Source: Scortum barcoo
Taxonomy: Eukaryota; Chordata; Actinopteri; Centrarchiformes; Terapontidae
Direction: 5' to 3'
NCBI GenBank assembly: GCA_023238725.1
Contig: CM041548.1
Span: 12,796,252 to 12,860,251 of the forward strand
Length of the DNA stretch: 64,000 nucleotides
Every line of letters begins with the position of its first letter. Position 1 is the stretch's first letter. Positions 51,101 through 62,444 of this stretch are shown piece after piece. Below the pieces are notes generated by a model. That model saw only the letters and a list, made by a program, of their open reading frames with translations, searched no databases and was not told where the DNA came from. The translations under genes were made by a program, and so were the position numbers.

Positions 51101-54100
51101 CAATAAAGCTGCTTGCATGATGTGAATGTTTAGGATCAAGAGGGGGGTTCTAACCTAACAGCCCCCCCCCTTATCTTTCCTGTGGTGAGGAGATGGAAAC
51201 AAAGAGGCCCCCTTCTGTAGACAGGAGGTGTTAACAGCCAGCTACAGCCTCAAGCAGCCATCTTGTCTGTTTGTTTTGCGCGCATGAGAATAACAGCATG
51301 AGAGTAATATCGAGAAGCATAAAGATGTGTCTTATTATTGTCACACAGGTGCCTTTTAAAGTTAAAGATACCCAGCATGAATGTCATCATTTATGGCATG
51401 TTGTAAGCTCACATCTTTACTTCTGTCTTATGATCCTCTTCTGACAGTGAGATCCTTTTTCATCGTAGCTGTGGGCAGCGCACCACATCTCTATTCAGAC
51501 TGCTTTTGACCAAGAACAACCTTGACATGTCTTTTCTGGTGCTTTACTTAAAGCAGTTCCTTTCACAAATAGAAAGTGTTGGTTGAGAACTGATAGAAAG
51601 GTCTCTTCTTCTTCTCTGGAATAATGTCAAGCACAAAACGCTTCCGCCTTGGCCTCCATTTGGGGCACTTGTTTGTTTGCAGGTTATTTCTCACACCTGA
51701 ACTCTAATTCTTGAATTGTAAATGGTCTTTCAGCACTCCAGGTCAGTGTGGAGTTAACTACCATTCAGTAAAGATAAGCGATTCTTGGATTACAGTCTAC
51801 TAAATAAAGTCCAAGCCACTGGGATAAGGGCAAACTCTGGCACAAAAGTCTGGCTATTTACTCTCTGTCGCCCTCTCATCACCAAAGAAACTAAACAGAC
51901 AGTACATTTACACTTTTTGTTTAGAAAATTCTGAATGGACACAAGTTCAAAAGTTGTCTCAAATTACTTAAATAAAGCCTACGTGCAGAGTTTCACACCC
52001 TAAAATTAAGAGATATTTGAACAGACAATCTGTGTCTAAAGCTGGTTAGATACAGAATTTCAGGTGGTTTCCAGGCAGAACTTGATACATATGAAATCTC
52101 TGGCTAAATCAATGTAGCGTAATATTACCATGCAGCTGTGGTGTAGTTTTTTTTTTTTTTCGTTTTTTTTTTCTGAATGGCACTGTGGTTTGCCACGGTC
52201 ACGGATTCACAGCGGGTTGATCTTAACCGTTTGTGTCATAACACCTGCAGCGAAAACAGGTGAATATGAGAGAGAAGGAACAGAGGTGCTTCCCAGATGC
52301 ACAAAAGGCCTTATCACAGACTTCCAACCATTGCGCACACACACACGCAGGAAGCCCACTGAGGGGGGAAGCATGTGCCCATTGTCAGGGGGTCTCATGA
52401 GCCCCCCTGCTCTTTCAGCCCTGACAATAGCTGCATTGATAAAACCTACCAGCTAGAGAGATACAAAAGGAGAGCGAGAAGGCACAAAAAAGGGACAAAG
52501 AGAAACAGAAGGGAAAAGGCATCGCAGCCTGTCAATGGATATCCATTCACTTCCTTGCCATGCAGAACATTTTCCCCACAAGGCAAGTGAAGTCTTGTGT
52601 GAGAGCAACTTTCTCTCATTAGACAAAAACAATGCACTCCTGAAAAACAGCTGAGCTGCTAAGAGATGAACGGAAAAATAGAGCGCGGCGGAGGCAGTCA
52701 TAACTCGATAACCTCGCACTGGTTATCATTCAGCCAGTCATTCAATCAGCCGGTCGGGCCAGCCGCTGATGGGTGAGGCTGGGTGCGCTCGGAATAAACT
52801 CCACCGGTGAGTGACAGCCGCCTCCATAAATCAATCCATTTGACAAGATATTCATACATCAACACCCTCGTTTATGGAAATCATATGCAAACTCGCTGTC
52901 GAGCACTAGACGCATTTACAAGCGAGTTATCCAATTCCCCCACAAGATCATTTGGTGTTTTTGCGGCGTGCAAGAAAAGAATATATATATTTTTTTATGG
53001 CAAGCTTTTTCACTAACGAGGGGAGAGAATGATAAAAACGCGCTAGCTTGGAGATCAGCAATTTAGACACATCCAGACGTTTCTTAGAAGGAGAGTAGGA
53101 GGATGGAATAAACACTAAAAGCAGCCGACGTTCAAATCTGTGCATGAAAATCTGCTAAAATCTGTCCCTCTACACGGCAGAGGCGAGGAATTCTGGGCTC
53201 ACTTCGGGCCTGAAACAATAAATATCTAATCCCTGTCATGTTACAGGGCCCCTGTGCAACTCCGGGCCCCCTGAATCGATAAGGGTCCCCCCTCCCATAC
53301 GTGCCCCTGCCTGTGACACAAGTGAGGGGGGGTAATCAATGGGATTTAGCGCGCGCCACAGATGCAATAACAAGACAAGTGAATAAAAGATTTAGTGCTG
53401 TGCGAGTTTGTATGGAAGGAAGATTGGTGGATAAGTTAAGCATCACGCTATAATTCTCATGACACGTGGTGAGCACACACAGTTGCACAGTCACAGGAAC
53501 GGGACGGAGACAAAAGATGAATTGAGGCAAAGGTCGAGGGCATTTGTGTGCAGCCACCGGGAGGGAATTGCGGGGATGCGACATACACAAGCAGCTTCAA
53601 ATCCCATAATACCTCTTTGGCCACTAGCTCCACTCACAAGGCTAAACTGCTCTGTTGACACTCATTCAGGGTCTTGTATTTTCCAGCAATGACACCACAT
53701 TAAGGGTTCAATTCTAACCTTCACAAAAAAAAAAAAAAAAAAAAGGAAATGCCCTCGACTTGTCACGTTTAACTGTACTAATTCAATGTAATGAGGCACC
53801 AAAGAATTCTCCAGTTCCAACAACACTGATCAGGAGAAATTGAATGTCATATAAGCTGAAGTCGACACCGAGATTAAAAATCCAATATAGGCCAAGTCAC
53901 TCGATATCACAACAATCATATTTCAGCTGCGCTAATCAGATTCCCAAGCATGACCTGTGGGGTATATTAAATGTGTATATAACATGTGTCATCTCTCAAA
54001 TGTTTTGCAGGGGACATATTCATCTATACTGGTAAATATGGTGTTTAAAAAAAAAAAAAAGAAGAAAAAAAAAAAAAGGTAAGCCAGCAGCTTGCAGTTG

Positions 54101-55957
54101 CAGTAGCTACTACACAAATTCGCTCCTCATAAAAATGAGCAGTGGATAGATTTCAGCATGGAGCTTGCCAGAGCCACGGGAGGGAGACTAAATGATTATG
54201 TTACAACAACACCGCACCAGCTCTCCGAAAACAACAATCACAGTCTAGGTAGGATATTGCGGCCGAGTAAAATTAAAGGGGAGTGGGAGGGAGACAGGCT
54301 GAGGGAGGGAGTATGGGAGACAGATTGTATGGAGATCATCGGGCTGCGTGCGTCTATGACTGCGCTGCAGAGCAAGCCGAGTCGAGCAACTCGCAAGTAG
54401 CCTGCTCTGAAATTCATACATCCTCTTTATGGAGTTGACAGAAGGAGGAGGCAAGAGAGAGATAAGCTTCTTGTATGACCAAGTAGCTGTGACAGACTGA
54501 TCCTGTGCAGAGTATGACCTGTCAATCAAACTCAGTTTGGGCCTTTTCAACAAGCCAAAGTTTAAACCCCAAACGACAACACTTCCTCTCAACCTACAGT
54601 GTTGCACCACTGGGGACGAAAGAAAAACTCTGCCTGCACCGTGGTTGGTTAAGGGTTAACCGGCAGCAGGCTGAGCCTAATGCAGATTGTCAGAGAGATA
54701 AGATTACCAGTTAGTGTGGTGGTTAATGGAAGCAACCACAGTCCTCCGCTGACAGTTGACAAGAAAGGCAGGAAACAGGGCCTGACCACGGCCACACAAG
54801 CGGCCCTTTCAGACAGTGACGCGGGTTCAACCTGTCCCCCATGGTCAACACGTCATCCAAACGGGCTTCACAACCTTCCTTCTGGCCTAGGTTCCTAACT
54901 TGTGCAGACTGTTGCAGAGCAGTCGTTGAACCACAACAGGCTAAAATGAACCTGTGATATAAGATCCATGTAAAAACAAGAAATCGGTCAAATGCGCTGA
55001 GTGTACATCAGTATAGTCACATACCATATTCTTATCTTTAGTATTTAGTGGTTAAAGACAGCTTAAGCAAACTGGGGCTTTTCAGGTTCACTTTCTGAAA
55101 AAAGCTTTGGCCCAAGAGATATCTACATTTGAATCTAGCTTTACACTACCACACACAATGCTTAACACACCAAAACTAAAGTTAAAACCAGATTACACTT
55201 CCACATCCACACAGAAAAAACTGATTACATAGGGAAGCCATAAATGATTTGATTTTTATCTTAAAAAATAGATCCATTAGAGAGAGGAGGCAGCTGCAAG
55301 AAGTGGTCATGAGCAATGCTGCTGTTGTACAAGAGTAATATGATGTATTAGAATGATGCATCCCAAAAAAAAAAAAAAAAAAAGCACAAAACGAAGGCAG
55401 CTACAGCTCAAACTGCTCACAAATGTTAGTCAGTATCCCAGACAATACTGGAAATTACTGTGCAAAAGATTCCAATTGCTTAACAACATCTAGCGCTTAC
55501 TGTGCTTCATACTGAAGTACACTCAATTTACAATGCAGCACAACTGCTCATTTACAACTCACCTAGACCTCATAGTGCTACATCCAAAGCCTATTTTCTC
55601 TGTATTCTGCTGTGTCCAACATCTTAAGCCTTTTTAAAGCCTCTGTTTGTGTGTGTGTGCGAGAGTGTGTGCGCGTGTGTGTGTGCGCAAGTTGCTGTGT
55701 GACTGCAGATTACATTGTAGCCAGAGAACGTTATGAAACAAAGCCAGGGCTTAGGCAAGGGAGTTCCTTTGCTTAGGGAGTTGTAGTGCGGGCCCGGCCC
55801 AGGAGTCCATTCCCTGGCACAAAAAAAAAAGGCAATTAAGAAATTATTTTCACCTCACAGCTTGGGACAAAACCCTCGTACCTCACCCCACCCCTTGCTC
55901 CACTCACGCCGCTATCGCACACAAAGGCAAAGTCTCCCTAAGGCCTAAGGGGCCCGG

Positions 55958-56270
55958 AGAAAGGAGGGTTGGGAGGGGGGACTGACAGAACACAGGGGAC
56001 AGAGACGGGGAGAAGGTGAGAGACGGCAAGAAAAGAGGCAGCGTAAGAATAGTGAGACGAGGTGAGGGAGAAGCAATGGAAGAGGCGGTGTAGACGGAGG
56101 TGGAGTGGAAAGCAAAGTAGTGCGAGAAAGAGGTGAATAATGGCGTTGGTACGGTGGGGATGAAGAATGAAGGTGATGCATGAGGGGCGATTAGATGGCG
56201 TCGGTGTAGCCAGCGACCCACAGAAAAAAGAGAGAGAGAGGGAGGGAGAGAGAAAGAGAGGCATGTGCCC
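55958..56270 (+). repeat. purine-rich (GGAGA-type) tract
   Basis: The plus strand is mostly purine over about 300 bp, ending in (GA)n at 56227-56260. It gives spurious Ser/Pro/Leu-rich minus-strand frames. Confidence 0.8.
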
Positions 56271-56355
56271 ACACGTGTGCATTGCAGACTCTATCGCTGG
56301 TAATTGACCTCGGAGGGAGCCTGGAAGTGAAATAAATGAATTTAGGTCCAAGCAC

Positions 56356-56404
56356 TTTTTTTTTTTTTTTTTTTTAAAAAAAGGTAGTTAAAAAAAAAAA
56401 AAAA
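56356..56404 (+). repeat. T20-A7 and A14 homopolymers
   Basis: Twenty T, seven A, a short spacer, then fourteen A; can fold back on itself. Confidence 0.9.
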
Positions 56405-58244
56405 CAATTGTGTAAACCAGCTCATACATGGGTCGAGCAGGTAGGCGTTATGTCACGAATGGGAGAGATGTTTTGTTGGCGCTGTTACATTTAGCAGCTG
56501 TGGGTTTGTTATTGAGTCACTTGGTTGGCAGGTAGAATTAGATAACTTTATTACTGGATGTATTCTGTCTGACTCATTCTTACAAAAACAAATCTATTCA
56601 TTATGATCGGTTAGACTTTCTCACACTCACCCACTATGTCCAAGTTATTTTCAGCTTGAGGTCATAATCTGGCATGCAGCCCGTCCCGGTCGTGGCCAGT
56701 TCTTAATGTTACCTGTTGTACCTTCTCCTAGAATGACCTTGTGTTTCATTCAATCTGTTTGAATTTTATGGGCTGATCTGAAGTCCAGAGATAATCCTTT
56801 ATTGTCTTAACAACACGCATGGTTGAGCTCTTCAATGCAGGCATTTGTGTTGTGGGTTTAGCAGTTTAGCTCTTGTAGAAATCACCCAAAACACAAAAAA
56901 AGAAATAAAAAGCATATCACACATCTCTAGTGGTATCCAGCCATGCATAGTTTTGATTTTATGCGCTGAGGTTTTGAGATATTCATCTGAGATTTCGATT
57001 GCCCTCATGTTAGAAAGGAGGTGAGCGAAAACTTTTTGTGCTACTCGAAGCACTAAAAATTTAAATCAAACAACTAAACATGAGAGCATATCCACAGAAA
57101 CGGATAAATAAAAATAATCTAAAAATAAAATAATCTTTTGATTGGGACTATTTCTTCAGTGGAAGGATATAATCCAAGTAAATCCTCAGCAAACACAAGT
57201 CAAACAGCGCACACCTTGGTACCAATAAAGAAGTGCGCGAGAACTTGTTTTGTGACATCGGCGTAACTGACCATTTATTCTTATTTAGTTTCAAGCTGTC
57301 TGGTGCCAACCAACTCGCACAAAACGTTCTGACTCAAAATTCTGCGCCACATAAAGATGCAAGTCACAGCTGCTGTTATAAATATAGCTACTGCTTTAAA
57401 AGACATTACAAACCTCAGGAAACACATCACTAGGATCAATTATTATGATGGAACGCATTACGTTGGCATAAATAGGTCTATACCTGCTACTGCTCCCCTC
57501 TTTTTTCATATTGGTTGGGGCGTTTTTGCGCATGAATAAGACATAATGAATTTATTTATCATTCTTCCAGCGCAGGAGCAGGACAGAATTACAAACAACT
57601 GTCATATATGACTGAACGGTATGAGTAATATGAAATTCCACTCTTGATTTCATTGCCTGAATGGTGGGGGTGTTTTTGTCAAAATGAATATGACTGTCGA
57701 TAATGGTAAAATAACTGATCGACTGTCAGGAAATGGGCCAACATTATAAATTGTGAAAGCTTACCAGTTTCTTATGACTATTGAAATTTACTGAGAAGAT
57801 GTCATAACAGCTGGGTAATACAAGAACACCAGATGACTAAATAAGGAACAGTGTTAACACAAAGGCACATTTTCTATTCTCTGAAAGGGCACAGCAAATG
57901 ATTATCAAAATAATGGGGTGTTTTCTTTTTTTATATATCAGCTTCACAGAGGACATTAAAAGCTTGCAAACTTCCAATTTCCACTGTTTTTAAAGTAAAA
58001 AACACACACGCCTAAAAAAATTCCCTCCTCAACTACAATTTCTCACTTTCACGGTCACACACTTCATTTGTCTGACTCACATGATTGCAAGACTGTGATC
58101 TAGTAACTTCCCCAGAATGCGGCCAGAAACCAGATGCTCCAACAACAACCTAACTACACATATACTTCATATAGTTTCACACCCTTGTGGGCTAGCAAAG
58201 AGGAAGAGATGTTTAACTTTCTATAGACATTTTGTTGGCACGTC

Positions 58245-58260
58245 GGTTTCTATAGAAACC
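58245..58260. promoter_or_regulatory. 16-bp perfect palindrome
   Basis: GGTTTCTATAGAAACC reads the same on both strands. Its inner TTTCTATAGA also occurs at 58218-58227, 29 bp to the left, and an X-box palindrome lies about 110 bp to the right. A dimeric DNA-binding protein site is likely; the factor is unknown. Confidence 0.35.
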
Positions 58261-58370
58261 TTGGGGTGGGAGGTATAAGTCCCCCCCTCCTAATCATACA
58301 TGCCCATCCCACACATACACAACAGAGGCATAGAGGCAGAGTAAAGCAGTTGTGGGGGGTATACTCTCTA

Positions 58371-58384
58371 GTCACCATGGTAAC
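58371..58384. promoter_or_regulatory. candidate RFX X-box
   Basis: GTCACCATGGTAAC fits the full two-half-site X-box pattern GTNRCC-NN-RGYAAC with no mismatch. RFX proteins bind such sites in ciliary and neural genes. Related imperfect forms occur at 1393-1406, 26254-26267 and about 33996. Confidence 0.45.
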
Positions 58385-59257
58385 TTCCTGGTAGTTGGCT
58401 CACAAATGAGCTTTACCCAGAGTTTGTTTCGATTTGCTCTTAAGTGCTAACCAACACCTGCATCACTCTTCACACATTTCAGATGTGTGAAAGTGAGTGG
58501 CCATCAACGACAGTCAGGCTTGGACTCAACCAACGGTTACCTCATTTCCTATCCGCATTCCTAAACTATTCAATCTAAACAGCAACGGCTTGCATCATCA
58601 GCCTTTGTGATGTGCGTGTGCCTTTTTTTTCCCCTTCAAGAGAGTTTTGTATGGAGTTATTTTGACAGATCAGCAGACGGGCCTCGCCTTCACTGCCGTC
58701 ACTGTGGATATTCCACTTGAGACGGTGCCTAATTTGATTATTTCTATCCTCTTGGACTTCTTCTCCTTGATGATCACAGGTTGTGATTTCCAGGGCTAAC
58801 CCCCACCAGATCACCTAACCCCCACCCTCCTCTCCTTCCCCGGGCCTTGTGATGTTTGATCCGGGGCCAGGGGAGGCCGGCCAGACATTCAGCCCAGACT
58901 CTGGCGCCCTTCCCTCAGTGTACCATGCACTCTAGCTCCCTGCTGTGAGGCCTGGAGAAATCACGAAATCACGCAGCCTGGAGAATTATAAAAGCCCCCC
59001 CATCTATTGAGCAGAGGTTAAAAACAGGGGGAACAATACCTTTGACTCACACTCTGCCTCTCTCTGTGGAGAAACTTAAAAAGCACCTATTGCTCAAAAA
59101 AAAAAAATCAATAGGCAAAAAAAAAAGAAAAGAAAAATCAATATTCCAGTACAGACTCTTGTCAGTTCATACTGTTATTCAAACTGCTTTTCATTTATGG
59201 GAATAAGAATAGTGTTTCACATAACAAGATTACAATGAATAAACATTTAATATTTCA

Positions 59258-59324
59258 GCAAATATAATTTACTACAAATAAAATTTGTTTGGCAAATATA
59301 ATTTACTACAAATAAAATGTTTGG
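59258..59324 (+). repeat. tandem repeat, 34-bp period, two copies
   Basis: A 27-bp AT-rich unit starting GCAAATATAATTTACTACAA is present identically at 59258 and 59292, with TTGTTTG between the copies. The second copy loses two T in its tail. Perfect identity suggests a recent local duplication. Confidence 0.8.
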
Positions 59325-59460
59325 AAAAAAAAAAACAGCCATTAAATGAAAATGTGTCTAACAGCCCTCACAGCAAGGACAAGATTCACCGAGTGCAAAA
59401 TGACAACCCCCAGAGGGCCAGATTATGCGTGTGCATGTGTGTTAGTATGTCGGTGTGCAT

Positions 59461-59484
59461 GTGTACAACTGCTTCTCTGCCGTG
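59461..59484 (+). repeat. 24-bp dispersed direct repeat, copy 1
   Basis: Begins GTGTACAACTGCTTCTCTGC and is identical over 24 bp to 60411-60434. Flanks on both sides are unrelated. Confidence 0.85.
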
Positions 59485-59739
59485 GTGGAGGGGGTTAATT
59501 CACACAGCTGTGTAAGATCAAACTGGAGAGGACTCCAAAGTTTCCTTTGGCAGACCAAATCAAAACAAAAAGGGATGGAAGAATGCGAGATGCCGACTGA
59601 GTGGGAGACTGAGAGGAGAGAGCTGCGAAACCGCCAACAACCTAATCATGTTGCTAAGCAGTCCGATCTTTCAAGCAAATGATTATCATGTGCAAAAAAC
59701 AAAGAAAAAGAAAAAAACACACACATGCTTGGTAAAATT

Positions 59740-60365
59740 AAAACCGAGCGGAGAGACGAGGGAGCGGATCCTGCCGATCGCGCGCTGGCTCCTCCTCTGC
59801 AACTCTGAGGCAATTTCTGTAGCTAGGCAAGGAGAGAATACCGCCGCTTCTTCGTCCTCTCTCCAGCGCTATCCCACAGAAAGCTCCCGGCGCCTCTTGC
59901 CTGTCTTTGTAGCTGCGCTGAGTAATAGAGGCAACGAGTTGAGAGGGAGGAGGCGAGAGAGATAGAGTGGAACAGAGGAAAATAAAATCCACTCAGTATT
60001 CCATTACAAGACAACCTTGTGAAGGGGGGGTGGAAAGTAATGCGTTTCTCATGGCGGTTGGAGGATGGGGATGTAGCATGCATACAAACAGAATGTGTAT
60101 ATATTGACCTGCGAATCAAATAAACCGCTTATTCCACGCTCGTAGCCCTCAACCGCCCTCAACCACCCACCACCACTTCCTCCTCTTTCCTCCCGTTTTC
60201 TCACGAGAGCTGACACGGGAACCGGCCTGTCTGACAACTCAGCAGCAACGGCGCTACCTTCCACCGACCGCACTTCGGCACCAACGATGTGCCCCTCTCC
60301 GTCCCTCAAGCACAGTTTGGCGAGCAGCATTGGTGCGAGTGAGGGCCAAACGCAGTTAACGCCTT
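59740..60365. other. CpG-rich region, possible CpG island
   Basis: Two CpG-dense halves (59740-59960 with GATCGCGCGC; 60130-60365 with many ACG/CCG) separated by an AT-richer gap. By eye this is the richest CpG stretch of its length in the window. It is flanked by the two copies of the 24-bp repeat. Confidence 0.45.
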
Positions 60366-60410
60366 TTCTGCAACAAATCATTTGCCTCTAGATCAGTCAA
60401 AAGCCGGGAG

Positions 60411-60434
60411 GTGTACAACTGCTTCTCTGCCGTG
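60411..60434 (+). repeat. 24-bp dispersed direct repeat, copy 2
   Basis: Exact copy of 59461-59484 in the same orientation, 950 bp away, just right of the CpG-rich patch 59.74-60.37 kb. Confidence 0.85.
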
Positions 60435-61864
60435 AATCAGTGAGCTTTGTATAAAAACCTCTTTACATCACGCCACCATCACAACATCATTCGGTGAGGG
60501 CTGAGAAGTAGAGATTAGGCAGCAACAGTGGTCATCCAGCCACTTTGCTCCACTGGCTCATTACTCCCCTAGCTGGGGGATGGAGGAGGAGGAACAGGAG
60601 GAGGAAGGGGGCGGTGGGGTGGCTGCCATCCTGAATTAAGGCCTCCCTCGCAAGGGGCCAAATGCTTGGTGAAAAGGGTTGCATTCGAGAGCGCTTTAAA
60701 CAGAAGGGAGGTCACTATTCCACAACTAGCCATGCATGTTGGAGAGCCACAAATGGCTGTCGCGAAAAAGAGGGATAATGATAGTGAAATACTAAAAAAA
60801 AAAAAAAAAAAAAATTTATCATGGGGAAAATACCCTTGCGAGAGATTACATGAGAACGCGATTCATCGGCCAAGGCAGCGCCGTGCCAAAAGAGGACCTG
60901 AATAGAGTGGCCAGTGGCGTGCTGGCAGCGAGAAACAAAACTGCTCCATCATAAAAAGAATGATTTATAGATTGCTGCACTTGGTTGAAGGCTCGTGAGA
61001 CCTAACGCATAACAAGAACAGTTATGAATGTACACTGCTTGGTAAAATGGAACAGCATTCTGAAATCTGATGACAATGTACAAGCAGCTATCTTCACAGA
61101 AAATAGATTAGTAAGCACATGGCATTTTCTCAGCAAAAGGTTCAAGATCTCCTAAACTTTTGATGATGATGACACAATGCTGCATGCCGAGTCTTACTGG
61201 CTTGTGTTTGACAGTGAAACTATGGCATTCTGTGCAGAAAGAGAGGGAGAAATGGAGGATCGATACCGACTGAGCCTCTGCTCTGTTGCTTCATCCCCCA
61301 AGGCTTAATTCACTGGATGTTGTAAAGACGAAGGTGTCACAATAGGGGATCAGATGGGATTGACCGCAGGATGAAAATGTAAGGAGTGTTTATTAAACTG
61401 ATGTAGCTGAGATGAAGAGCAGGGAGAGGGTGAGCAGAGATCGGTCAAGGGGTTGTCTGAGAGACGTACATAATGGTCATTAAAAGCTAATGCGAGACTA
61501 AGCTACAATAGCTTGGTGTTTCAAAACGGATGAAAAACAACCTAATGCCTGTGCTTTCAGCTGACAGAGCTTAAGGGGAAGCTTGAGGCTAAGCTGACAT
61601 TTGAACCAGAAACAACAACAAAAAAAAAAAAAAGAGGCACCTGAAGATTTATAAATACATAATACAAATTTGGCAATCTCACAGAAAGATATGATAAATA
61701 GAAAAAAATATGAATTGTTTTCTTTTCTTTTTTTTTATTGTACAATCGCTGAATGTCCTTCATGGGCTCCCATAAAGTCTACAAGGCCACACCAAAGACA
61801 AAGCTAAAATGTTGATTCAGCTTCATAGGGATCCTGAACGGATAAGCTGTGGCAACCACTCACT

Positions 61865-61868
<4 letters not shown>

Positions 61869-61906
<38 letters not shown>

Positions 61907-61933
61907 TTGGTGAGCATGTGTGTGTTCTCTCAC

Positions 61934-61961
<28 letters not shown>
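61869..61961 (+). repeat. two (CA)n runs around a TG-containing spacer
   Basis: CA runs at 61869-61903 and 61934-61961. The spacer carries GTGTGTG, so alternative hairpins are possible. Confidence 0.94.
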
Positions 61962-61964
<3 letters not shown>

Positions 61965-62400
61965 CCTCTCAGGGCCTGACCAGCTGTCTCACTCCCCCCA
62001 TCTCCATCCAAACCCACAGGAGCAGGAGGATATAAATCACTCAGCAGAATGAAGACGCGCACGGAGAGAATGCACGTGGTGTACGTGACACACACACCCA
62101 TAAACATACACATACACACACACCCATAAACGCACACCCCACCTTGCATTGGCTGTCCGCAACTGCACTGTGTCCAACTATTGGAGCATATGTTGTAAAA
62201 ACACACCTACACAGACCTACGCACACACTGCTCGTAACAGAAACACACGCACACCGTGTAACAAAGACGGTCACGCCCAGTTTTATGTCATTACTCCTAA
62301 CTAGCCCACACCGCTGACATCCACAAGACACCTTGCAAAGTTGGCCTTAAAACCGGTTTATCTCACCTACAGACTGCAGGTGCACACCTGAGACCTTTGC

Positions 62401-62403
<3 letters not shown>

Positions 62404-62440
<37 letters not shown>
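62404..62440 (+). repeat. (TG)18 microsatellite
   Basis: Pure TG run of 37 bp. Confidence 0.96.

Positions 62441-62444
<4 letters not shown>

Noticed and set aside
55904..56351. Ser/Pro/Leu-rich minus-strand frames
   Set aside because: By-product of a purine-rich tract, in overlapping frames.
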